Assembly (NCBI GenBank): GCA_947632685.1
Contig: CANRQD010000037.1
Coordinates: 1 to 10,962 of the forward strand
Length of the DNA: 10,962 nt
Direction: 5' to 3'
Source of the DNA: an uncultured Bacilli bacterium
GTDB lineage: Bacteria > Bacillota_I > Bacilli_A > RF39 > UBA660
Numbering within the stretch: position 1 is the first letter of the stretch; every line of letters starts with the position of its first letter. Below, in pieces: positions 1 to 7,598 of the stretch. The translations under genes and the position numbers were made by a program. Under the pieces are notes generated by a model, which was not told where the DNA came from, searched no databases, and was given only the letters and a program-made list of their open reading frames with translations.

Positions 1-1536
1 GGACCTGCAGGATTAACTGCTGCTTATTATTTATTAAAAAATAGTAGAGAATATAATGTTACTATTATTGAACAAGATAAACAAATAGGTGGTATCTCAA
101 AAACAATTGAATTTAATGGCTATAAAATAGATACAGGTATTCATCGATTTTTTACTAAAAATAATGATGTAGAAAAAATTTGGAAAGAATTACTACCAAT
201 TCAAGCTAAACCAGCATATGATGATATTTTATTACATCGTGATAAACCATATGAAGAAATAGGACCAGATCCTGAAAAAGAAGATAAGACGATGTTAATT
301 AAGGATCGCGTAACTAGAATTTATTATGATAAAAAGTTTTACGATTATCCTGTAAGTATTAATTTTAAAACGATTAAAAATATGGGATTTGTAACATTAT
401 TTAAAGCATTTTTTAGTTATTTAAAATCATGTTTATTTAAACTTGAAGAAACTTCATTAGAAAATTTTTATATTAATAGATTTGGTAAGGTATTATACTC
501 AATGTTTTTTGAAAGCTATACTGAAAAAGTATGGGGAGTTCATCCAAAAAATATTTCTGCAGATTGGGGTTCTCAAAGAGTAAAAGGAGTTTCAATTTCT
601 GAAGTTATAAAAGATATGTTTAGAAAAATGTTAAAAATAAAAAATACTAAAAATACTGAAACTTCATTGGTTGAGCAATTTATTTATCCTAAATTAGGTG
701 CAGGTCAAGTATATGAGGAAATGGCAAAACAAATACAAAAAATGGGTGGAAAAATAATTATGCCTGCTACCTTAAAGAAAATTATTGTTTCTGATAATAA
801 AGTATCTAATATTACATATGAAATTAATGGTATAGAAAAAAAGGTATCTGTAGATTACTTTATTTCATCAATGGCTATTAAAGATTTATTTGAAGGAATG
901 GATGGAATAAAAGTACCTGAAAAAATTTATAAAATTGCTACAAATTTACCATATCGTGAATTTATGTCAGTAGGTTTAGTAGTAAATAAGTTAAAATTAA
1001 AAAATGAAACTAATATTAATACAGTTATGGATATTGTTCCAGATTCATGGATTTATATGCAAGAAAAAGATGTAACTATGGGTAGGGTTCAAATATTTAA
1101 TAATTGGTCACCATATCTTTTTAAAGAAAAAGAAAATATTGAAAAGGAAGTTTTACTTTCTTTAGAATATTTTTGTAATGAAAATGATAAATATTGGAAT
1201 ATGTCAGACAAAGAATTTATTCAATTTGCTATAGATGAAGCTGAAAAGATTGGTTTAATTGATAAAAAAGATGTAAAAGAATCTGTTCGTCTTAAAGTAA
1301 AAAAGGCCTATCCTGCTTATTTTGGAACTTATCAACAATTTGATCAAGTAATTAAATATTTAAATAAATTTGAAAATTTATATTGTATTGGAAGAAATGG
1401 TCAACATAAATATAATAATATGGATCATTCTATGTTGACAGGTATTGAAACAGCAAAAAATATTATTAATCATAAGAAGAATAAAAATAGTATTTGGCAT
1501 GTAAATACAGAAAAAGATTACCATGAAAAAAAATAA
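1..1536 (+). CDS. FAD-dependent oxidoreductase, UDP-galactopyranose mutase/protoporphyrinogen oxidase-like (5' partial)
   Basis: The frame is open from base 1, so the start lies outside the window; 511 residues are visible. The first codons read GPAGLTAAYYLL, the end of a Rossmann GxGxxG dinucleotide-binding motif, so only about 5-15 residues are probably missing. Residues 20-24 (VTIIE) give the second strand and the acid that would hold the FAD ribose. Residues 40-51 (GYKIDTGIHRFF) are typical of the family. A signature block at 171-196 (ESYTEKVWGVHP, then ADWGSQRVKG) and the C-terminal FAD-site block at 464-478 (GRNGQHKYNNMDHSM) mark it as the COG1232-type NAD(P)/FAD protein found in polysaccharide clusters. 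It is related to, but not, classical Glf, so a pyranose/furanose mutase activity is not established. It is cytosolic, with no membrane segments. An internal ATG at 292 is not the start, since it would delete the FAD motif. It lies 27 nt before a GT-C gene on the same strand, so it probably supplies or edits a sugar donor for that pathway. Confidence 0.88.
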   Translation, partial: GPAGLTAAYYLLKNSREYNVTIIEQDKQIGGISKTIEFNGYKIDTGIHRFFTKNNDVEKIWKELLPIQAKPAYDDILLHRDKPYEEIGPDPEKEDKTMLIKDRVTRIYYDKKFYDYPVSINFKTIKNMGFVTLFKAFFSYLKSCLFKLEETSLENFYINRFGKVLYSMFFESYTEKVWGVHPKNISADWGSQRVKGVSISEVIKDMFRKMLKIKNTKNTETSLVEQFIYPKLGAGQVYEEMAKQIQKMGGKIIMPATLKKIIVSDNKVSNITYEINGIEKKVSVDYFISSMAIKDLFEGMDGIKVPEKIYKIATNLPYREFMSVGLVVNKLKLKNETNINTVMDIVPDSWIYMQEKDVTMGRVQIFNNWSPYLFKEKENIEKEVLLSLEYFCNENDKYWNMSDKEFIQFAIDEAEKIGLIDKKDVKESVRLKVKKAYPAYFGTYQQFDQVIKYLNKFENLYCIGRNGQHKYNNMDHSMLTGIETAKNIINHKKNKNSIWHVNTEKDYHEKK

Positions 1537-1563
1537 ATTATAAAAAGAAATGAAGGTGCTATA

Positions 1564-3180
1564 ATGTCAAAAATTTATAAAATTATAAATTATATATTTA
1601 TGTTTTTTATGGCAATTTTATTATTTGGTGGTATTTTTATTAATACTTCTGAAATACAAAGAGTACCAGCTGTGTATTTACTATTTGGAACTATAATAAC
1701 ATCTATTGTTATATTTTCTATTTATTATATTTATCAGAAAAAAATATCCAAAATAAAAATTACTAAGAAAAGAGAAATTAAATTTTTAGTTATTATTAGT
1801 ATCATTTTAATTTTTCTTTTAGTAATGTCAGCATATTTATTAAGAAATGATGGTAGAAATGGCGCATATGCTTGGGATTTTAGAATTGCAATTGGATATT
1901 TAAATAATTTTGTTAGCCCAGAAAAATTTAATTCTATTGATAAAGTAGAATTTTTAGATTATAGAACTCTTTATTTTGGTATAGATGGTGTAGTTTTATT
2001 ATTAATACCTATTTATAAAATTTTTAGATTATTGGGTTTAAATAATATACTATTACCTGGAATTATAGTTAATGTAACATTTATATATATTTCTTTATTA
2101 TGTTCATACTTTATTGTACGTAAGCTTTTTAGCAAAAAACAAGCTATTTTCTTTTTATCGATTTCTGTTTTATTTACACCTATTTTTTTGTATTCCTCAA
2201 TATTTTATTCTGATACATTATCTATGCCATTTATATTGGCAATTATTACTATATATTTATATAAAAAAGATAATTTATCATGGCCATATTTAATTATTAT
2301 AGGAATTTTGACTGCTATAGGTTGTTATGTTAAAATGACTGTTTTATTTGCATTAATTGGTATTATTTTTGATATGATAAAGAAAATAAATAAAGAAACT
2401 ATTTTTAATGTTAGTAAAACAATGGTAGCATATATTATTACTATGCTAATGTTTAAATTCATCTTTATACCAATTTTACCACCTTCATTAGAAAATAATC
2501 ATAGACTTGGTGCTCATCATTATATGATGACAGGTTTATTAGAAGATAAAAAATTATTCACAGAAGGAGATCAAAATATTTCTATATATGGAGTTTTTAA
2601 TTTTCATGATTTATTATATTCATTATTTGGTGAAAAGGGCGAAGAAATGGTAAATCAAGAATTAAATCCAGTTTATTCAGTTTTAGCAACTACTAATATA
2701 CCAAAAGAAGAAAGAAATAAAATGAATGATGAAAGGACTATAGAAAGATTAAAATCAAAAAGTATTATTTATTGGACTAAATTCTTTTATTTAAAGTATA
2801 TTGAAACTTGGGCAGATGGTAGTATGTATGCACCTCTTAAATTAAGTAGGGGAGGTATAGATGAAAATTTATTAAGTGATTTTGTTAGAATAGATGGAAA
2901 ATATTTTAATTATTATTATTATTTAGCACATTATATTCATATGAGTTTAATATTATTTATATTTTTAGGATTATTATTTTCTCTAAAAAAAGGATCTATA
3001 GATGAATTAAATATAATTAAATTAAGTATACTATTATTAATATTATTTTTACTAATTTGGGAAACTAGAAGTAGATATATATTGAATTATTCATTACTTC
3101 TTTATATATTAATTATCCCTGGATTAGATTCGTTATATAAAATAGTTACAAAAAATAATCATATAAAGGAACAAAGATGA
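1564..3180 (+). CDS. polytopic membrane glycosyltransferase, GT-C/GT39-like
   Basis: This is a 538-residue integral membrane protein with about ten hydrophobic helices by eye. It has the GT-C layout: a short acidic loop after an early helix (AYAWDFR, D105), a second motif at the end of a helix (SIFYSDTLSMPF, D217), one long hydrophilic stretch at about 305-440, and a C-terminal helix entered by WETRSRYIL (499-507). Long stretch and motif both match Gram-positive membrane proteins annotated as glycosyltransferase family 39 or RgtA/B/C/D-like. Such enzymes move a sugar from a polyprenyl-phosphate donor to an acceptor outside the membrane; donor and acceptor here are unknown. The ATG start at 1564 is set by AAGGTG (1553-1558) five bases upstream. 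The gene begins 27 nt after the FAD oxidoreductase and overlaps the next gene by four bases (ATGA), so co-translation is likely. It ends in TGA. Alternative reading: a membrane polysaccharide-assembly protein without catalytic activity. Confidence 0.78.
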   Translation: MSKIYKIINYIFMFFMAILLFGGIFINTSEIQRVPAVYLLFGTIITSIVIFSIYYIYQKKISKIKITKKREIKFLVIISIILIFLLVMSAYLLRNDGRNGAYAWDFRIAIGYLNNFVSPEKFNSIDKVEFLDYRTLYFGIDGVVLLLIPIYKIFRLLGLNNILLPGIIVNVTFIYISLLCSYFIVRKLFSKKQAIFFLSISVLFTPIFLYSSIFYSDTLSMPFILAIITIYLYKKDNLSWPYLIIIGILTAIGCYVKMTVLFALIGIIFDMIKKINKETIFNVSKTMVAYIITMLMFKFIFIPILPPSLENNHRLGAHHYMMTGLLEDKKLFTEGDQNISIYGVFNFHDLLYSLFGEKGEEMVNQELNPVYSVLATTNIPKEERNKMNDERTIERLKSKSIIYWTKFFYLKYIETWADGSMYAPLKLSRGGIDENLLSDFVRIDGKYFNYYYYLAHYIHMSLILFIFLGLLFSLKKGSIDELNIIKLSILLLILFLLIWETRSRYILNYSLLLYILIIPGLDSLYKIVTKNNHIKEQR

Positions 3181-4619
3181 AAATATTTATGAAAAAATGG
3201 TATAGTAAATATATAGTTACTTTCTTTAGTGTGATTTTAGCATATATTATATTTTTCTATATGATAAGAAAAATACAATATATGGTTTATGCTAAAGAAA
3301 TAATTTTTTTAGGAACTATTATAATATATTTTATTTTAATAAAGATATTTAATAAAAAATTTGATCCTGTTTATTTTATTTTAATGTTAGGAATTGTTTT
3401 TAGAATTATATATGTAATTTATACAAATTATGATACTCGTCAATATGATGTTATGAATTATAATTGTGGACCTGCTCATCTAGATTATGCTTATATTTTA
3501 TCTGAGGGTCATTTACCTAATACAAATGAATGGCAAACTTATCATCCACCTTTAAATGCTATTATTCAAGGCTTTTGGATTAGAATATCTAGTTTATTAG
3601 ATAACAAAACATTTACTTTAGAAGGATTACAAATTTTTTCCTTAATATATAGTATTTTTATGTTATTTTTTGTATATGATATATCTAATATATTAAATTT
3701 AAAAAAAGAAAGTAAAATTTTTGTCTTTTTAATTGCGTGTTTTCATCCTAGTTTAATATATTTATCAGGTGGACTTAATAATGATGCTTTAATTTTTATG
3801 CTTGGTATGGCTATGATTTATTTTTTATTTAAATGGTTAAAAAATGATTGTTTAAAAAATTTTATTATTTTAAGTATAGTAGTAGCTCTTGCAATGATGA
3901 CTAAAAATACAGCATTATTATATCTTGGACTAGTTTTAATTATATTATTATATAAAATTATTAAAAATCATAATTATAAAAAAGGTCTAATACAAATAAT
4001 TTTATTTTTAATAATTACTATACCAATAGGGGCATTTTATCAAATTAGAAATTATATTTTATTTAAGCAAAGTTTTTTTTATGTTCCTTCATTCGATTGG
4101 TTCTTTATGTATACCGGTAAATATTCAATATTTCAACGTTTGAGTATTTTTCCAATACAATCTTTATTTTTACATGTATCATCACATTTAAGTGAAGAAT
4201 ACCAAATTATTCCATATTTATTTAGAAATTCTATATCAGGTATTTGGGGAATACCAGAAAATTTTATAACTAAAATATTATATATTACAAATATTATTTT
4301 GATTATAATAACTTTTATTGCTTTTGTAATTAGTATTTTTAAAATACCTAAAAATAATATATTTACAAATATAATATTATTATTTCAAATATTTTTAATT
4401 ATTTCTTACTTTTTATTTGCATTAAATTTTCCGTATGCAAGTTCAATGGAATATAGATATATTAGTATAACATGTATATTTGGAATGTTAATTTTTGTTT
4501 TATTATTAGAAAGCAAAAAAATTAATATAAAAATAAATAGATTAATATCAATAATTATGTATTCTATTTTATCAATATTTTCTTTTACATCTATAATTAC
4601 ATTTATGTCTATTTTATAA
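3177..4619 (+). CDS. membrane glycosyltransferase, GT39/PMT_2-like (GT-C fold)
   Basis: This 480-residue polytopic protein has the clearest GT-C motifs in the window. They are an acidic first extracytoplasmic loop with DTRQYD (86-91) and GPAHLDYAYILSEGHLP (98-114), followed by WQTYHPPLNAI (119-129), the YHPPL hallmark of GT39/PMT_2-type enzymes. A helix-end block CFHPSLIYLSGGLNNDALIF (188-207) has the conserved NND, and a C-terminal MEYRYI (424-429) precedes the last helices. By family knowledge, the loop acid is the likely catalytic or metal-binding residue and the donor is a polyprenyl-phosphate sugar. The ATG at 3177 overlaps the TGA of the upstream gene and has AAGGA six bases before it; an in-frame ATG at 3189 is a less likely start. 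It differs from both neighbouring GT-C proteins in length and motifs, so this is not a recent duplication. A stem-loop spans its stop codon. Confidence 0.85.
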   Translation: MKIFMKKWYSKYIVTFFSVILAYIIFFYMIRKIQYMVYAKEIIFLGTIIIYFILIKIFNKKFDPVYFILMLGIVFRIIYVIYTNYDTRQYDVMNYNCGPAHLDYAYILSEGHLPNTNEWQTYHPPLNAIIQGFWIRISSLLDNKTFTLEGLQIFSLIYSIFMLFFVYDISNILNLKKESKIFVFLIACFHPSLIYLSGGLNNDALIFMLGMAMIYFLFKWLKNDCLKNFIILSIVVALAMMTKNTALLYLGLVLIILLYKIIKNHNYKKGLIQIILFLIITIPIGAFYQIRNYILFKQSFFYVPSFDWFFMYTGKYSIFQRLSIFPIQSLFLHVSSHLSEEYQIIPYLFRNSISGIWGIPENFITKILYITNIILIIITFIAFVISIFKIPKNNIFTNIILLFQIFLIISYFLFALNFPYASSMEYRYISITCIFGMLIFVLLLESKKINIKINRLISIIMYSILSIFSFTSIITFMSIL

Positions 4620-4640
4620 AAATAAAGAAATAGACATGAA
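4602..4640 (+). other. stem-loop across the stop codon of the GT39-like gene
   Basis: Bases 4605-4614 (ATGTCTATTT) are perfectly complementary to 4628-4637 (AAATAGACAT). The stem extends through G-T pairs at 4615/4627 and 4604/4638 and T-A pairs at 4603/4639 and 4602/4640. The loop is 4616-4626 and holds the TAA stop (4617-4619). No T-run follows on either strand, so it does not look like a standard intrinsic terminator. It could protect the 3' end, cause partial attenuation, or affect translation of the next gene. Confidence 0.45.
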
Positions 4641-4659
4641 AAATAAAAAATGATAAGAT
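4631..4659 (+). promoter_or_regulatory. possible sigma-A promoter before the DUF6020-like gene
   Basis: TAGACA (4631-4636, five of six against TTGACA) lies 17 bases before TAAGAT (4654-4659, four of six), with a TGA just upstream of the latter acting as an extended -10. Transcription would begin near 4666, giving a very short leader to the ATG at 4686. The -35 hexamer sits in the right arm of the stem-loop. In DNA this AT-rich, chance matches are common, so the gene may equally be read from the upstream transcript. Confidence 0.3.
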
Positions 4660-4685
4660 AAATATAAAGAGAGTTGTGATTAAGT

Positions 4686-7073
4686 ATGATTATAGTCAAT
4701 TTTATATTAATTTTAGCTTATGCATTATTATATAGTATAAAAAATTATACAAATATATCAGCTATCATTATTTCCTTTATATTTATTATTTATTTCTTAA
4801 ATAGTATCTTATATAAAAAGAAATTAGTTTATACTAAAAGAAATATTATTTTTGCTTGTATTTTTTCTATTTTTGTTACAATATTTACATTAAATCTTTT
4901 TAATACCAAAATAAAAACAGAAAAGTTGGAGATTAAAAATATAGGTAATGTTCCAATTACAGTAGAAGCAATTTATTTGGATGAAAGCATAGTAAAAACT
5001 AATGCTAAATATGATAAACAATATGACTGTATTAATGATGCAAGTTTAAAAACAGAATATCAATTATACAATAAGATGGATGAATCATATAAAATGACAT
5101 TATATCCAAATAAAAAATATTATCTAAATATTAGTACTACTAAAGATATAGAAATAAAATTTCAAAAAAATAAAAAAGAAGGAAAAATTATGATAAATAA
5201 TAAATCATATAAAATTCCTTCTTATAAATATGAAAATTTTAAAGCTGATATGCTTTATGATTCTTCTTATAATTATCATTATAATAATATAAAAAGTAAT
5301 TATTCATTTTATACTATTTATATGATAATATTATCGTTATTTATTTATTTTAATATAGGCTTATCTATATTAGGTGATACTAATAATAAAATTAAAATTT
5401 TAGCTTTGTTAATTTTAGAATTAAATCCTATTATAAAAATTACTAATTTAACAAAAAGTATTCTTTGTTTACTTATATTATTTATTTTACATAATCATCC
5501 TAAAAAAATAAATAATAAAACTAAAATAATAAAATGTTTAGTTAGTTTATTAATTAGTTTTACTTTTGTTGGAGATAGACTTATTAATGATAAAGTTTCA
5601 TTACAATTAGTGTGTATTTATTTTATGACATTTTTGTTAATCTATTATCTACTTGATTATATAATAAAAATTCTAGAAAAGATTAGATGTAAAAAAAATA
5701 TCCAAAATGAAAATAAAAAAATATTAGTACATCGAATTATTATTTTTATATTAATTTTAGGAATATGTGCTTTATATGCTTATATTTTTTATCCATATAT
5801 TTCTCATGTAGATGGATCTATGGAAATACATGGAGTTTTTACTCATAAATATGCTAATTGGCATCCTTATTTTCATACTTTAATTATAGCTTTATTTTAT
5901 AAAATTTTTGGTAAAGTTCAATATTTTATATATTTTAGATTAATAATTTATTCTTTACTTGTAAATGTAATTTTATTTTATTTTTATAAAAAAGGTTTAA
6001 GTTTAAAAAAAATTTACATAGGATCAATTTTATTTACAATATTTCCAGTAACTGGGGTTATGCTAGTTACATTAGTTAAAGATACTGATTTTACATTAGC
6101 ACTTGTGGCTTTATCTTTTTATTTATATTTATTAATAAAAGATAAAAAGTATTTTTGTGAACATAAAATAAATTATCTTTTTCTAACTATTAGTCTTTTA
6201 GCAACGGGTATTTTTAGACATAATGGTCTATATATTCTTATTGTTATTTGTTTTATATTAATCTATATTAGTTATAAATATAAAAAAATAGGTATATTTA
6301 TAATAGTTCTTATTACAGGTGTTTCTGTTTATATTATAGAAAAACCACTATATAAATATTTAAATGTTGAAGCTGGACCTAGAAATGTTGAAATTTCACC
6401 ACTAATGCATGGATTTACTTATTTAATATATGAGAATAAAAATATTGATTTAGATATGTATGCATATTTGACTACTAAGGTTTTTCCAAAAGAAGCATTT
6501 ATGCTTGGATATGATAAATATAATATAGATTTGGAACTTCATTATACATATGGGGGATTTAAAAATTTAAAAATTGATAAACGTAAAGTTATATTTGGAT
6601 ATATTAAACAATTTTTTTATACACCGATATCTTTAATTAAAGATAGATTATATGGATTTGATATGATTTGGAATGTTTCTGAAAAAGATAGAGTAAAAAA
6701 TTATAAATATCAAATATTATATGATGAATTTGAAACTAAATATGATGTTGATGAAAAGTATAAAGCTAAATATAATAAGACTTTGTCTGATGCTATAAAT
6801 AAATTTTTAATTTATATTGCCAATGATGAATTTTTTAATGCTTTATTTTTTAGGGGAGGAATTTATGTTTCTATATTATTAATTTTTCTATATTATTTTA
6901 TATTAAAAAAGAAAAAAGAAATAATAGTTTTTCTTCCAATAATTCTTAATGCATTAACTTTAATGATTGCAATGGCACATCAAGAATATAGATATGTTTG
7001 GGTTTTTGAATTATGTACAATATTAATTTATTTAACTGTAAAATATGATTCATGTTTAATTAATAAAAAATAA
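4686..7073 (+). CDS. DUF6020-like membrane glycosyltransferase with N-terminal extracytoplasmic domain
   Basis: This is a 795-residue polytopic membrane protein. After two or three N-terminal helices (1-73) comes a hydrophilic, beta-rich segment at about 74-205 (starting TKIKTEKLEIKNIGNVP), then more helices. The GT-C-like core has SHVDGSMEIHG (373-383, D376) and ANWHPYFHTLIIALFYKIFG (390-409), followed by VKDTDF, FRHNGLY and a C-terminal HQEYRYVW. This order (acid loop, NWHP-x-x-HT, KD, RxNGLY, YRY) matches, from memory, proteins annotated DUF6020, which resemble lipid-linked-sugar glycosyltransferases. The ATG at 4686 is the first usable start: the frame is closed at 4677 by TGA. Its ribosome site is weak (AAAGAGAG at 4666-4673, 12 bases away), so expression may be low or depend on the upstream gene. 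The N-terminal soluble segment is extra relative to a bare GT-C core and might bind the acceptor. Substrates are unknown. Confidence 0.75.
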   Translation: MIIVNFILILAYALLYSIKNYTNISAIIISFIFIIYFLNSILYKKKLVYTKRNIIFACIFSIFVTIFTLNLFNTKIKTEKLEIKNIGNVPITVEAIYLDESIVKTNAKYDKQYDCINDASLKTEYQLYNKMDESYKMTLYPNKKYYLNISTTKDIEIKFQKNKKEGKIMINNKSYKIPSYKYENFKADMLYDSSYNYHYNNIKSNYSFYTIYMIILSLFIYFNIGLSILGDTNNKIKILALLILELNPIIKITNLTKSILCLLILFILHNHPKKINNKTKIIKCLVSLLISFTFVGDRLINDKVSLQLVCIYFMTFLLIYYLLDYIIKILEKIRCKKNIQNENKKILVHRIIIFILILGICALYAYIFYPYISHVDGSMEIHGVFTHKYANWHPYFHTLIIALFYKIFGKVQYFIYFRLIIYSLLVNVILFYFYKKGLSLKKIYIGSILFTIFPVTGVMLVTLVKDTDFTLALVALSFYLYLLIKDKKYFCEHKINYLFLTISLLATGIFRHNGLYILIVICFILIYISYKYKKIGIFIIVLITGVSVYIIEKPLYKYLNVEAGPRNVEISPLMHGFTYLIYENKNIDLDMYAYLTTKVFPKEAFMLGYDKYNIDLELHYTYGGFKNLKIDKRKVIFGYIKQFFYTPISLIKDRLYGFDMIWNVSEKDRVKNYKYQILYDEFETKYDVDEKYKAKYNKTLSDAINKFLIYIANDEFFNALFFRGGIYVSILLIFLYYFILKKKKEIIVFLPIILNALTLMIAMAHQEYRYVWVFELCTILIYLTVKYDSCLINKK

Positions 7074-7093
7074 TAATATTTTTGATTTTGCAA

Positions 7094-7122
7094 TTTACAA
7101 ATGATAGTTTTTGTTATATATT
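7094..7122 (+). promoter_or_regulatory. candidate promoter for the surface-protein pair
   Basis: TTTACA (7094-7099) is separated by 17 bases from TATATT (7117-7122), a good vegetative-type promoter, in the 72-81 base gap after the DUF6020-like gene. Overlapping alternatives for the -10 exist (TATATA at 7115 with an upstream TG, TATAAA at 7122). The gap is larger than others here and separates glycosyltransferase genes from surface-protein genes, which supports a new transcription unit. Base composition makes false hits likely. Confidence 0.42.
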
Positions 7123-7143
7123 ATAAATAATGATTACGATGGT

Positions 7144-7157
7144 AGGTGATATTATTG
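7144..7157 (+). promoter_or_regulatory. ribosome binding site deciding a TTG start
   Basis: AGGTGAT (7144-7150) ends four bases before TTG (7155-7157), a normal spacing for the GGTG core. A GTG at 7146 is in the same frame but lies inside this Shine-Dalgarno site and has no ribosome site of its own, so TTG is the better start. A TAG at 7143-7145 rules out anything further upstream. Confidence 0.65.
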
Positions 7158-7574
7158 AAACAAGGCTATGAGCAAAATCATAAGAGGAAAAATTTTCCTA
7201 TAATATATTTACTTATTATAATAGCAATATTAATTGTTGGTGTATGCATTATATGTACAATAACTAGTAATCAAGATGTAAAATATTCGAAAATGATGTT
7301 AAAAGAAAAAAGATATGATGGCTTGAGAATAGAAAATATAAAATATTCTAATAAAAATGAAAAAAATTATCTTGAATTTGAAGTTGTAAATTTAACTAAA
7401 AATGATTATGAAGAGAAAAAAACGTATGTTGTATTTTTAGGAGAAGATGCAAAAATGATTTCTAAGTATCCTATTAAAATTCCTAAAATTGAATCAAATA
7501 GTAAAACTAAATTAAAGATAAGAGTTCAAAAAAATGATTTATATTCATATACATTTTTAATATCAGATTTATAA
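7155..7574 (+). CDS. small single-pass membrane protein with extracellular beta-type domain
   Basis: From the TTG start the product has 139 residues; a GTG start at 7146 would add three. It has a short basic N-terminus (KQGYEQNHKRKN), one hydrophobic helix of about 24 residues (FPIIYLLIIIAILIVGVCII...), and about 100 residues that should lie outside the cell. The outer part alternates hydrophobic and polar residues as in a beta sandwich: YDGLRIENIKYS, then YLEFEVVNLTKNDYEEKKTY, KYPIKIPKIESNSKTKLKIR. This resembles the small Ig-like domains (FxLYD/DUF4352 style: 'effect on N x s', 'ip xl xpg') of Gram-positive surface proteins, but I do not recognise a specific family. It has no catalytic motif, and the Cys residues in the helix do not form a lipobox. 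It sits 24 nt upstream of the giant surface protein on the same strand and may be its partner in export, folding or anchoring; that role is inferred only from position. Confidence 0.75.
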   Translation: MKQGYEQNHKRKNFPIIYLLIIIAILIVGVCIICTITSNQDVKYSKMMLKEKRYDGLRIENIKYSNKNEKNYLEFEVVNLTKNDYEEKKTYVVFLGEDAKMISKYPIKIPKIESNSKTKLKIRVQKNDLYSYTFLISDL

Positions 7575-7598
7575 TAAATAAAAAAATTGGGTGACATT

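Noticed and set aside
292..1536. Starting the FAD oxidoreductase at the internal ATG 292
   Set aside because: The frame upstream is open to base 1 and encodes the Rossmann GPAGLTAA motif and the conserved GYKIDTGIHRF block, so the real start lies left of the window.
1564..4619. The first two GT-C genes as a recent duplication pair
   Set aside because: They share only the general fold pattern; loop motifs, lengths and C-terminal motifs differ.
4406..4699. Open reading frame of 97 codons on the minus strand across the end of the GT39-like gene
   Set aside because: It lies antisense to strong coding sequence, has low-complexity composition of Ile/Leu/Tyr/Asn expected from AT-rich DNA, and no ribosome site or family resemblance.
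7066..7083. Hairpin AAAAATA/TATTTTT at the end of the DUF6020-like gene as a terminator
   Set aside because: The stem is seven A-T pairs with no G-C and a four-base loop, too weak to call a terminator in DNA of this composition.
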